From: JAQUGA01 sp038210985
Lineage (GTDB): Bacteria; Bacteroidota; Bacteroidia; Bacteroidales; WCHB1-69
Assembly (NCBI GenBank): GCA_038210985.1
Contig: JBBQWB010000012.1
Location: forward strand, 1-47,716
Reading direction: 5' to 3'
Length of the DNA stretch: 47,716 nt
The notes under the pieces are model-generated. The model saw only the letters and a program-made list of their open reading frames with translations. It did not search any database and had not been told where the DNA came from. Below, one piece after another: positions 8,748-17,044 of the stretch (positions are counted from its first letter, which is position 1; each line of letters opens with the position of its first letter). The position numbers and the translations under genes are program-made.

Positions 8748-10226
8748 ATGGAACAAAAAGTTATTGTTTACAACACTTTAAGTCGTAAAAAAGAAGAATT
8801 TATTGCACTAAATCCACCATTGGTTGGCATGTATGTTTGTGGTCCAACAGTTTATGGCGACCCACATTTAGGACATGCTCGTCCTGCAATTACATTCGAT
8901 TTAATTTTCAGATATTTAAACCACATTGGCTATAAAGTTCGTTACGTGCGAAATATTACCGATGTTGGACATCTTGAAAACGATGCCGATGAAGGCGAAG
9001 ATAAAATTGCTAAAAAAGCTCGTTTAGAAGAAATTGAACCGATGGAAGTGGCTCAATATTATTTGGATAGATATCATTTTGCAATGGATAAACTAAATGT
9101 AAAACGTCCTTCCATCGAACCAAGAGCATCGGGTCATATCATCGAGCAAATGGAGATTATTAAACTTATTTTAGATGCAGGTTATGCTTACGAATCTAAT
9201 GGTTCTATTTACTTTGATGTAGAAAAATACAGCAAAAAATATAAATATGGCATCTTGTCGGGAAGAGTTTTGGAAGATTTAATTTCCAATACCCGCGAAC
9301 TTGAAGGTCAAAGCGAAAAACGAAATCCTGCCGATTTTGCTCTTTGGAAAAAAGCATCTCCCGAACATATTATGCGTTGGAATTCACCATGGAGTATAGG
9401 ATTTCCAGGTTGGCATCTCGAATGTTCGGCAATGAGTAAAAAATATTTGGGCGAACAATTCGATATTCATGGTGGAGGTATGGATTTGCTTTTTCCGCAC
9501 CACGAATCGGAAATTTGCCAATCGCAAGTAGCACACGGACACAATCCGGCAAAATACTGGATTCATAATAATATGATTACAATTAATGGTCAAAAAATGG
9601 GAAAATCATTAGGTAATTTTATTACGCTTAATGAGTTTTTTGATGGTAGTCATAAATTGCTCGAACAGGCTTATTCGCCAATGACAATTCGATTTTTTAT
9701 TCTACAAGCAAATTATCGCAGTACTGTCGATTTTTCAAACGAAGCCTTGCAAGCTGCCGAAAAAGGAATGAAAAAAATGTTTCAAGCCCAAAATACACTT
9801 GAAAACTTAAAAGCAGGAAATTCTTCAAGCGAAAACATTGACGAACTAATAAAATCTATGTATTCAGCAATGAATGACGATTTTAATAGTCCAATTTTGA
9901 TTGCTCAACTATTTGAGGCTTGCCGAATAATTAATACAATAAAAGACGGAAAAGCATCTTTGACAGAAATAGATTTGCAAAAACTTCGAACTGCTTTTAA
10001 TTGTTTTGTGAATGATATTCTTGGCTTAAATTCGGAGGAAAATTCGAACTCGGGAAGCCAAAATGATGTGTTAAATGGATTGATGAATTTAATAATCGAT
10101 ATTCGTCAAAATGCAAAAAACAACAAAGATTGGACTACCGCCGATAGTATTCGTAACAAACTTAATGAGTTAAAAATTGTTATTAAAGACACTAAGGAAG
10201 GTGCTGAATGGGATATTGAATCATAA
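8748..10226 (+). CDS. cysS: Cysteinyl-tRNA synthetase
   Basis: Class I synthetase that charges tRNA-Cys. It has the HIGH-type motif HLGH at residues 40-43 and the KMSKS-type loop KMGKS at 283-287. Candidate zinc ligands are the early Cys in VCGPTVYG, the Cys in HLECSAM, and the His/Cys in FPHHESEICQSQ. The length of 492 residues is typical. The final helical bundle and C-terminal anticodon region are present and show no truncation. The gene lies 20 bases after aspS and 40 bases before the M28-type gene, so the three may be co-transcribed. Confidence 0.96.
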   Translation: MEQKVIVYNTLSRKKEEFIALNPPLVGMYVCGPTVYGDPHLGHARPAITFDLIFRYLNHIGYKVRYVRNITDVGHLENDADEGEDKIAKKARLEEIEPMEVAQYYLDRYHFAMDKLNVKRPSIEPRASGHIIEQMEIIKLILDAGYAYESNGSIYFDVEKYSKKYKYGILSGRVLEDLISNTRELEGQSEKRNPADFALWKKASPEHIMRWNSPWSIGFPGWHLECSAMSKKYLGEQFDIHGGGMDLLFPHHESEICQSQVAHGHNPAKYWIHNNMITINGQKMGKSLGNFITLNEFFDGSHKLLEQAYSPMTIRFFILQANYRSTVDFSNEALQAAEKGMKKMFQAQNTLENLKAGNSSSENIDELIKSMYSAMNDDFNSPILIAQLFEACRIINTIKDGKASLTEIDLQKLRTAFNCFVNDILGLNSEENSNSGSQNDVLNGLMNLIIDIRQNAKNNKDWTTADSIRNKLNELKIVIKDTKEGAEWDIES

Positions 10227-10266
10227 ATTTCGGAAATTTGAGTTTAAAATAGATTAAAGAAACATC

Positions 10267-11247
10267 ATGAAAAAACAAATAGGCTTATTTATCGCAATTA
10301 TTGTCATTTTAGCCTCTTGCGATAATCCTAAAAAAAACAAACTAAATGAAAATACAGTGATAATTGAAGCTCCCGCCTTTAATGGAGATAGTGCTTATTT
10401 TTTTGTTGCAAAGCAAGTAGCTTTTGGTCCTCGCGTTCCAGGATCTAAAGCACATGATGAATGTGCTATTTGGCTCGAATCGAAATTAAAAGAATATTCA
10501 AAGGATGTTATTGTTCAAAATTTTAAAGCACAAGTTTACAATGGGACAACTTTGTCGGGTAAAAATTTTATTGCGTCATTTAATTCGGACAAAAAAGGCA
10601 GAATATTGCTAGCAGCTCACTGGGATTCTCGTCCGTATGCCGACCATGACCCAAATCCAGAAAATCATAAAACTCCTATCGATGGTGCCAATGATGGAGC
10701 AAGTGGAGTTGGAGTTTTAATTGAAGTTGCTCGTCAATTAAGCATAAAAAATCCCGAAATTGGTGTGGATATTGTCTTTTTCGATATCGAAGATTTTGGC
10801 GAACCTCAAGGTTTGCAAACCGATAAAGAAGACACATGGTGTTTAGGCTCACAATATTGGGCTAAAAATCTTCATAAACCAATGTATTCTGCTCGTTTTG
10901 GAATTTTGTTGGATATGGTTGGAGGTGCAAACGCTCAATTTGCTAAGGAAGGATCGTCGATGTATTATGCCCCAGATTTTATGAATAAAGTTTGGGATAT
11001 TGCTTCACAACTAGGACATGGTGCTTATTTTACAAACACATTAAGCCCATCAATTATTGATGACCATATTTACGTTAATAAATTTGCCCGGATTCCAATG
11101 ATTGATATTATCGAATATAATCCAAATTCTACCTCCTATTTTAATCCAAGATGGCATACGTTAAGTGATAATATGGACGGAATTGACAAAAACACACTGC
11201 AAATTGTTGGAGAAGTTGTTTTGGCAAGCGTTTATAATGAAAAATAA
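10267..11247 (+). CDS. M28-family lipoprotein, probable glutaminyl-peptide cyclotransferase
   Basis: Probably converts N-terminal Gln of exported proteins to pyroglutamate in the periplasm. A type II signal peptide ends in LASC with the lipidated Cys18, and the next residue is Asp. The metal-site motifs are AAHWDSRPYADHD (His118), DGANDGASGVG (Asp143), FFDIEDFGE (about 171-179) and a late DDHIYVN. The combination of HWDSRP, GANDGASG and CLGSQYWA resembles glutaminyl cyclases described from Porphyromonas and relatives more than general aminopeptidases, and the length (326) also fits. All five Sec signal peptides in this window leave Gln at the predicted +1 position, which fits this role. An M28 aminopeptidase is the alternative. 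Confidence 0.82.
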   Translation: MKKQIGLFIAIIVILASCDNPKKNKLNENTVIIEAPAFNGDSAYFFVAKQVAFGPRVPGSKAHDECAIWLESKLKEYSKDVIVQNFKAQVYNGTTLSGKNFIASFNSDKKGRILLAAHWDSRPYADHDPNPENHKTPIDGANDGASGVGVLIEVARQLSIKNPEIGVDIVFFDIEDFGEPQGLQTDKEDTWCLGSQYWAKNLHKPMYSARFGILLDMVGGANAQFAKEGSSMYYAPDFMNKVWDIASQLGHGAYFTNTLSPSIIDDHIYVNKFARIPMIDIIEYNPNSTSYFNPRWHTLSDNMDGIDKNTLQIVGEVVLASVYNEK

Positions 11248-11280
11248 GCTATTTTTTTTCGCTTAATCTTATCTCTGTAA

Positions 11281-11301
11281 GCTCGAATTGCAAATCCGAG
11301 C
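11281..11301. repeat. Short inverted repeat in convergent gap
   Basis: GCTCG (11281-11285) and CGAGC (11297-11301) flank an imperfect palindromic core, AATTGCAAATC. The site lies between the convergent M28 and OmpA-type genes. It has no T run directly after it, so a terminator role is uncertain. I see no better terminator in the 114-base gap; a weaker TAAGC/GCTTA pair sits around an A/T tract near 11245-11265. Confidence 0.3.
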
Positions 11302-11361
11302 AATCGTAGGTTGCATAAAAAATTCTGAAAATAGTTTTGTTCTAGTTTGGGTTAATTGAAT

Positions 11362-13782
11362 CTAATTACCAATTATCTTAAACTCGGTTCGTCTATTAAG
11401 CTGACGTCCTTCATCCGTATCATTGGGAGCCATTGGTTCATCAAATCCATATCCAGCATAAGTCATTCGGTTTTTAGAAATACCTCTGCTAATTAGGTAA
11501 TCAACTACCGCCATCGCTCTTCGCATAGAAAGTGATTTATTGTATTCCGCAGAACCAATAATGTCGGTGTGCCCCGAAATTTCAATTCTGAGTTTAGGAT
11601 TTGTAACCATAATATTATACAAATTATTTAGCTCAATATTCGACTGTGGACGAAGGGTTGATTTATCAAAATCGAAGAAAATATTACGCAAAACGAATTT
11701 TTTTCCAATGTCTAATCTTCCTAATGAAATTCCTTTTTCTAAATTTCCAGTTGAATCTTTTAAACTAAGATTTTCCGAATAAAAATTGTATCCATCGGCT
11801 GATACCAATAAGCTATACTCACCTAAAGGCAATGAAATTAAGTATTTTCCAGTAATGCTATTTGTTTCAAAAGATCCAACCAGCTCGTTTGTTGCCTTAT
11901 CAAGTACAAATACGGATGCTTTAATTGGGTTATTATACTCGTCTTTAACAACACCCTTATAGGTAACCATTTCCTTGCTTGGAATAGTATAGTTGTTAGT
12001 GTTTTGTTGAGATAAATTAGAGTTTGGATTCACATCGTTGTTTAAATTGCCAATATTGTTATTTAATGCAACTTGTTTGCTTTTTAAGGTATCAATAGCT
12101 TTATGTATGTTCTTTACAATGAAATATAAAGAGTCGATATTTGCGGATAAATTATTGTTTTTATCATCTGGTAAAACAATGTTTTGATTGTTTGTTGTTG
12201 CATTATGTGGCGTTTTATCTGGAATTCGAATGGTAAGCCCTCTACTGTCAACGATGTTGCCTTTTTTTGTGTTTAATTCATCGTCTCTGTAATCTGGAAC
12301 ACCGTCAAAATCGATGTCAAGTCCTCGTTCTTTATCCATAAGTTTAAAAAAACTATCAATTTTCAATATTTTACTATCATAATAAGATTGTAAAGCAAAA
12401 ATTTCAGAATTAGATAATTTTGTGTTTGTATCGATAGGAAATTTTGGTATTGCACTTGGTATTATAATAGTTATACCTTGATGGTTAACAATTACACCTT
12501 TAGCAGAGTTTAATTCATCATCTCTATAATCGGGTATTCCATCGTTGTCATTGTCGGGGCCTCTTTCACTTTCAATAAATTTGAAAAAACTATCCACCTT
12601 AATAGTTAACTGGTTATAATAATTTTGAAGTTCAGCCATTTGAGGTAAATTTGGAGTAGTAGTCGAATCGGAGATATTGTTGTTATTCGCAAATGGGATG
12701 TTTTGGATATTTTTTAATGTAACACCCCTAGAGTCAACGATTGCTCCAGGCAATGTATTTAATTCTTCGTCGCGATAATCTGGAATTTTATCATTATCAA
12801 AGTCAGCTCCTCTTTCTTTATCTAAAAAATGATAAATACTGTCTGTTCTATTCGTATTATTAATTACAGTTTGTGTGAGTGAATCAAGCGTGGATACAGT
12901 TTGGGAAATTATTGGGCAATCACAAAGTTGACTCTTTACAATAAAATCAACAAATATTGGCTCGTCTGCAAAATCCCAAACAAGCGATTTTTTATGATTT
13001 TCGAAACGATAAATTAATCCAATAGATGTGTGTCCGAATTTGTCTTTTTCAGACAATACTCTAACGTAAGCATCAAGCCTATCATTATATACACTTGTTT
13101 CAATAATTTCAAAACCAATGTCTAAACATTTTAATAAACGATATTTTACCCCAATACCAATAGCCGCCGAAGGTACAACTTCACGTTTTACTTTTTCGAG
13201 CGTGTTATTTACTTTTTTGTATCCATAATAGTCAATAATGTCATCCGTTTGAGTATCAAACGATGCAGATCTATAATGTGTAAATCCGGTACTAAGTATC
13301 ATATACGAATTCCACTTTCTGTTTTTTACATTTGGCCAAAACCAATTCGAAAAACTAAAAGTTGTACCTACGCTGTAATAAAACATGTCGGCTTTACAGT
13401 ATATGTCTGAATAGGGTCGTTCGGAAACTAAATTTGCTACTTCAAAACGTCCATCTATGCTAAAAAGACGAGTTAATTGCCTACTAACTCCCACAAAACC
13501 ATTAAGAGATATATCGTTGCCTCGCTTAAATATTGGGGAGTATGAATAATGTGGAACCACATCGCCATATAATTGAGTTAATCCACCATAACCATAAATC
13601 GACCACTTGTTATATTTGGAAGTCTGAATGATGTCTGCTCTTTTTAAAATTGAATCGTTACTACTTGGAGAAATTGTAACTTTAATTGTGTCTGTTTTCC
13701 AAGTTCCTTCATTTTGTGCTAAACAATAAGTGGAGTTTATTAGCAGTAAATATAAAAATATTTTTTTTAATATTGGTTTCAT
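11362..13782 (-). CDS. OmpA-family envelope protein with barrel, DxDxDG repeats and regulatory-like domain
   Basis: An 806-residue outer-membrane protein that probably links membrane and peptidoglycan. In order: signal peptide to about residue 22 (cleavage before QNEG); a probable outer-membrane beta-barrel at about 40-265; three repeats with an 80-residue period at about 315-355, 395-440 and 475-520, each carrying an acidic loop such as DNDNDGIPDYRDDELN like thrombospondin-3 or dockerin calcium sites; a carboxypeptidase-regulatory-like beta domain at about 604-680 (YKGVVKDEYNNPIKA); and an OmpA peptidoglycan-binding domain at 692-806 with FDFDKS, SGHTD and the late NRRTEF. It is monocistronic, with a candidate promoter at 13831-13838. 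Confidence 0.88.
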   Translation of the reverse strand: MKPILKKIFLYLLLINSTYCLAQNEGTWKTDTIKVTISPSSNDSILKRADIIQTSKYNKWSIYGYGGLTQLYGDVVPHYSYSPIFKRGNDISLNGFVGVSRQLTRLFSIDGRFEVANLVSERPYSDIYCKADMFYYSVGTTFSFSNWFWPNVKNRKWNSYMILSTGFTHYRSASFDTQTDDIIDYYGYKKVNNTLEKVKREVVPSAAIGIGVKYRLLKCLDIGFEIIETSVYNDRLDAYVRVLSEKDKFGHTSIGLIYRFENHKKSLVWDFADEPIFVDFIVKSQLCDCPIISQTVSTLDSLTQTVINNTNRTDSIYHFLDKERGADFDNDKIPDYRDEELNTLPGAIVDSRGVTLKNIQNIPFANNNNISDSTTTPNLPQMAELQNYYNQLTIKVDSFFKFIESERGPDNDNDGIPDYRDDELNSAKGVIVNHQGITIIIPSAIPKFPIDTNTKLSNSEIFALQSYYDSKILKIDSFFKLMDKERGLDIDFDGVPDYRDDELNTKKGNIVDSRGLTIRIPDKTPHNATTNNQNIVLPDDKNNNLSANIDSLYFIVKNIHKAIDTLKSKQVALNNNIGNLNNDVNPNSNLSQQNTNNYTIPSKEMVTYKGVVKDEYNNPIKASVFVLDKATNELVGSFETNSITGKYLISLPLGEYSLLVSADGYNFYSENLSLKDSTGNLEKGISLGRLDIGKKFVLRNIFFDFDKSTLRPQSNIELNNLYNIMVTNPKLRIEISGHTDIIGSAEYNKSLSMRRAMAVVDYLISRGISKNRMTYAGYGFDEPMAPNDTDEGRQLNRRTEFKIIGN

Positions 13783-13812
13783 TAATTAAAAAGATGAATT
13801 TAAAAAGTTTAG

Positions 13813-13838
13813 TTTTATGTCAACATAAAACAAAAATA
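13813..13838 (-). promoter_or_regulatory. Candidate promoter and palindrome upstream of OmpA-type gene
   Basis: On the minus strand TATTTTTG (13838-13831) is an exact TAnnTTTG -7 box about 49 bases ahead of the start codon. Directly downstream, where the transcript would begin, is a perfect palindrome: TTTTATGT (13813-13820), CA, ACATAAAA (13823-13830). No clear TTG was found at the -33 position. The palindrome could be an operator or a 5' hairpin. Confidence 0.45.
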
Positions 13839-14228
13839 CAAAAAGAAATGAGATTATAACATTTTTTTATAATATTTGATTGAAATCATTTTTAAATGTA
13901 TTTTTTAAAAACATATCTTTCAATAAAATACACCTTTTGATGCTAATTATTTTTTTAAATAGGTATTGCTGTGCTGGTGTGTTTTCTGCATGGTGGTTAA
14001 TGTCAATAAAAACAATTACTTAAGCTTTAAAATTGCAAAAAGTGCGAAATGATAATTAATTATCGAATAATAATGTGTTAGATTATCAAACTAAAAGAGA
14101 TAACCAAATATTCATAAAATTATTTATTCAAAGTTAATTTTATTTTTATATTTCTGCTTATTCAAAAAGTTTACTTTGGAGTTTTTGAAAAACGAATCAA
14201 TATTTCAAAAAAGTGATGCCTTTTTTTG

Positions 14229-14236
14229 TAAATTTG
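14229..14236 (+). promoter_or_regulatory. -7 box of the polysaccharide operon promoter
   Basis: TAAATTTG is an exact match to the Bacteroidota -7 consensus, followed by C. It lies inside a near-palindrome TTGTAAATTTGCAA. No TTG lies at 17-23 bases upstream. If used, it would give a leader of about 140 bases before ATG 14381. Confidence 0.5.
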
Positions 14237-14307
14237 CAATTAGAGTAATTGGATTATTCACAGTTTTAGTATGTCCTTAGAGTGCATGAAAAAATATTAA
14301 ACATGTA

Positions 14308-14340
14308 ACTGAGAAGGCGAAGCTGTGGGAAGTTTTCAGT
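14308..14340 (+). promoter_or_regulatory. Leader hairpin upstream of the polysaccharide operon
   Basis: ACTGAGAA (14308-14315) pairs with TTTTCAGT (14333-14340): eight base pairs including one G-U in RNA. The 17-base loop is unusually G-rich and contains GCGAAGC (14317-14323), which can itself close as a GC-GAA-GC mini-hairpin. It stands out against the very AT-rich surroundings and sits between the promoter and the first gene. Leaders of this kind in other systems recruit specialised NusG paralogues or act in antitermination; that role is inferred here. Confidence 0.5.
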
Positions 14341-14380
14341 ATATTTTTAAATCACATGTCTATTTGTTTATTTGGTTAAT

Positions 14381-15637
14381 ATGTTGAATTGGTTTTCGTC
14401 AAAATATATTTTTAATAAAGTAATACCTATTATTTTAGCGATATTTCCATTGTTAGGAATGGCGATGATTGTGTATTTAAATTTAGGATTAAATAGAGTA
14501 TTTTACTTAATAATTTATGCTTTAATTTTTGTATACATAATTCGAAATCAAAGGATGATTTTTCCATTATATGCAAAATTTTTATTAATGTTTTTAATTT
14601 ATTCTACGTTTTCAGACAGCATTTTGATTGCTATTCAAATAAATATTCTTTACTTTTTCAATAATAAATTCCTTTTATTATTAATGTTTTTAGTTTTAAT
14701 AGAGAATATTAAACTTGAGTCAATACAGGAAAAACTTATTTTAAATTTGATTAAAATTGTCTCTATAATAGCTGCAATAGTAATTATCATTCAAGTAAAT
14801 GATCCTTTTTTTATGGTAAAAGAAGCAAATGATGCGGATGAGATTGATTTAGATAATATGCTGAGGTTTGCATCTATATACAGTTATATCGGCAAAATGA
14901 GTTTTTTGTTTGTTTTCGTTCCTTCAATTGGATTAGTTATAGCTGATGAGTTAAAAAAAAACAGAACCATAAGTCTTTTGTTTTGGATAATCATTGGTGT
15001 TATTGTTAGTTTTTTGTCTGGAACCCGTGTTATAATGGTAAATATGATTTTATTGCTTGGAATGATATTTATTTATAAGAGAGCTTCAATAGTGAACATC
15101 ATAAAATATTTTGGGGTTTTAATATTAACTATTATTTCTTTTGTTTTTGTCATGGAATTGGCAAAAATTGACTATAATCGCATAATTACAGATAGAATTC
15201 TTACTGAAAACGATGGTGGTCTAGTTGAAGGATCTGCCGGTACTAGAATATTGGCTTTTGAACTTTTTCCTCAGTTTTTCATGAAATCCCCTATATGGGG
15301 TTCTGGCTCTGGAGTTTCAGATGATTTAAAGCAAAAACTAAGAGGACGGTCTTCACAATTACATGTTGGGTATCTTTCATATTTGTATTACTATGGTCTA
15401 ACAGGCAGTCTTCTTTACTTTTTATTTATGTTTTTTTATACAAGAAAAATGTATTTAAATGCAAAAATTCATAAAAACTGGGGTCCTTTTTTTGGGTGGA
15501 TTGGTTTTCCTATTGCTAATCTTACATTAAACTATATGGTACCCTTTGAAGCTGGAATTCTCTTGTGCATTTTATTTGATAGGTATTATTTTAATTGTTT
15601 TAAAATGAACGCTAATAAATTGCCTGAACAATCATGA
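14381..15637 (+). CDS. O-antigen ligase/polymerase-like membrane protein (Wzy-type)
   Basis: Likely polymerises lipid-linked repeat units on the periplasmic face of the inner membrane. The 418 residues hold about ten or eleven hydrophobic segments. The long periplasmic loop late in the protein (about 265-330) contains GTRILAFELF and PIWGSGSGVSD, the Arg/Gly pattern typical of the O-antigen ligase superfamily, and an earlier SGTRV motif is also present. ATG 14381 is preferred over TTG 14372, three codons upstream. The stop overlaps the start of the flippase gene (ATGA). It is the first gene of the operon, behind the structured leader. Polymerase versus ligase activity cannot be separated by eye. 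Confidence 0.75.
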   Translation: MLNWFSSKYIFNKVIPIILAIFPLLGMAMIVYLNLGLNRVFYLIIYALIFVYIIRNQRMIFPLYAKFLLMFLIYSTFSDSILIAIQINILYFFNNKFLLLLMFLVLIENIKLESIQEKLILNLIKIVSIIAAIVIIIQVNDPFFMVKEANDADEIDLDNMLRFASIYSYIGKMSFLFVFVPSIGLVIADELKKNRTISLLFWIIIGVIVSFLSGTRVIMVNMILLLGMIFIYKRASIVNIIKYFGVLILTIISFVFVMELAKIDYNRIITDRILTENDGGLVEGSAGTRILAFELFPQFFMKSPIWGSGSGVSDDLKQKLRGRSSQLHVGYLSYLYYYGLTGSLLYFLFMFFYTRKMYLNAKIHKNWGPFFGWIGFPIANLTLNYMVPFEAGILLCILFDRYYFNCFKMNANKLPEQS

Positions 15638-16992
15638 GGATACTAAAAAAGTCCATTAATTTGTTAACTAAGTCAAACAACAGCAGGACTTTAAATGCAA
15701 AAAAAAACATAATTGCATCTTTTGCTATTAAAGGTGTTAGTATGTTAATTGGATTAATGTTGGTTCCAATGACAATTCATTATGTTTCAAAAACTCAATA
15801 TGGTATATGGATAACCCTTAGTTCTATTGTTGGTTGGATCGGTTTTTTTGATATTGGATTAGGTAATGGATTACGAAATAAATTTGCTGAAGCGGTAGCA
15901 AATAAGAAATATAAATTAGCAAAAATATATGTTAGCACCACTTATGCAGTGGTTTCGATAATAATAGGTGTTGTTTTGTCAGCTTTTTTAATAATTAACC
16001 CATTTTTAAATTGGTCGTCGATATTAAACACATCTACTTCTATGGAATCCGAATTAAGTGTATTGGCTTTAATTGTTTTTGCATTTTTTTCAATACAGTT
16101 TGTTCTTAAACTTATAACTACTATTGTTACAGCAAATCAGCAACCTGCACGAGCTAGTTTATTCAATTTAATTGGAAGTGTTTTTTCATTATTATTGATT
16201 TTTATTTTAACAAAAACCACCTCGGGAAATTTACTATATTTGGGATGGGTATTAGGTGCAGCGCCAGTTGTTGTTCTGATAGTTTCTAGCTTTTGGTTTT
16301 ATAGTCACGAATACAAAAAGTTTGCACCTAGTTTTGCATATGTTCGATTTAAATATGCAAAAAAATTAATGAGTATCGGAGTTCAGTTTTTTATAATTCA
16401 GATAGCAGCAGTTATAATATATCAAACAACGAATATGATAATTACCCAACTTTATGGTCCTTCAGAAGTTACTCCTTATAATATCGCATTTCGATACTTT
16501 GGTGTGATTCCAATGATTTTTTCTATTGTCATGAGTCCTTTTTGGAGTGCATTTACCGAAGCTTGGATTCTTAGAGATATGATTTGGATTAAATCTACCA
16601 TAAAAAAACTGAGAGTTGTTTGGCTTATCATTCTAGGAATCAGTATGATTATGTTATTACTGTCGGATGTAATGTATAAAGTATGGGTTGGAAATGATAT
16701 TTTTATTCCAAACAGTATCTCAATTTGTGTATCTATTTATGTAGTTGTAAATGCCTGGAATTCAATTTACAGTCAATTTTTAAATGGGATTGGGCGAATT
16801 CGATTACAATTATATGTTGCAATTTTTGGAAGTGCAATAAACATTCCTTTGGCATTAACACTTGGGAAAAACTTAGGAGTATATGGTATTGTTTTATCAT
16901 CCATAATTATCTGTTTAATGCCAAGTATTTATGGACCAATTCAATATCATAAAATTATTACAGGTAAAGCACGAGGACTGTGGGATAAGTAA
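15634..16992 (+). CDS. Polysaccharide flippase, Wzx/MATE-like
   Basis: Exports undecaprenyl-linked repeat units across the inner membrane. The 452-residue protein has twelve to fourteen hydrophobic segments. Its N-terminal part, IASFAIKGVSMLIGLMLVP followed by YGIWITLSSIVGWIGFFDIGLGNGLRNKF, is characteristic of the polysaccharide biosynthesis transporter family. It overlaps the polymerase gene by four bases (ATGA), so the two are translationally coupled. The 52-base gap to the next gene is larger than most in this operon. Confidence 0.88.
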   Translation: MRILKKSINLLTKSNNSRTLNAKKNIIASFAIKGVSMLIGLMLVPMTIHYVSKTQYGIWITLSSIVGWIGFFDIGLGNGLRNKFAEAVANKKYKLAKIYVSTTYAVVSIIIGVVLSAFLIINPFLNWSSILNTSTSMESELSVLALIVFAFFSIQFVLKLITTIVTANQQPARASLFNLIGSVFSLLLIFILTKTTSGNLLYLGWVLGAAPVVVLIVSSFWFYSHEYKKFAPSFAYVRFKYAKKLMSIGVQFFIIQIAAVIIYQTTNMIITQLYGPSEVTPYNIAFRYFGVIPMIFSIVMSPFWSAFTEAWILRDMIWIKSTIKKLRVVWLIILGISMIMLLLSDVMYKVWVGNDIFIPNSISICVSIYVVVNAWNSIYSQFLNGIGRIRLQLYVAIFGSAINIPLALTLGKNLGVYGIVLSSIIICLMPSIYGPIQYHKIITGKARGLWDK

Positions 16993-17044
16993 TTTTAATT
17001 GATTATTTAAACTTAAGATTTTATTAACGATAATATTACATTAT

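Larger units (their letters stand above)
13783..14380. other. 598-base non-coding gap between divergent genes
   Basis: This gap separates the minus-strand OmpA-type gene from the polysaccharide operon. It contains a minus-strand promoter candidate with a palindrome (13813-13838), a perfect 14-base palindrome GATAATTAATTATC (14051-14064), an exact plus-strand -7 box (14229-14236) and a leader hairpin (14308-14340). I see no convincing open reading frame, tRNA or insertion-sequence remnant in it. The sequence is very AT-rich. Confidence 0.6.

Noticed and set aside
10225..10241. AAATTTC-G-GAAATTT-like palindrome after cysS as a terminator
   Set aside because: It has almost no loop, no T tract and only 25 bases before the next gene's start; it is more likely chance.
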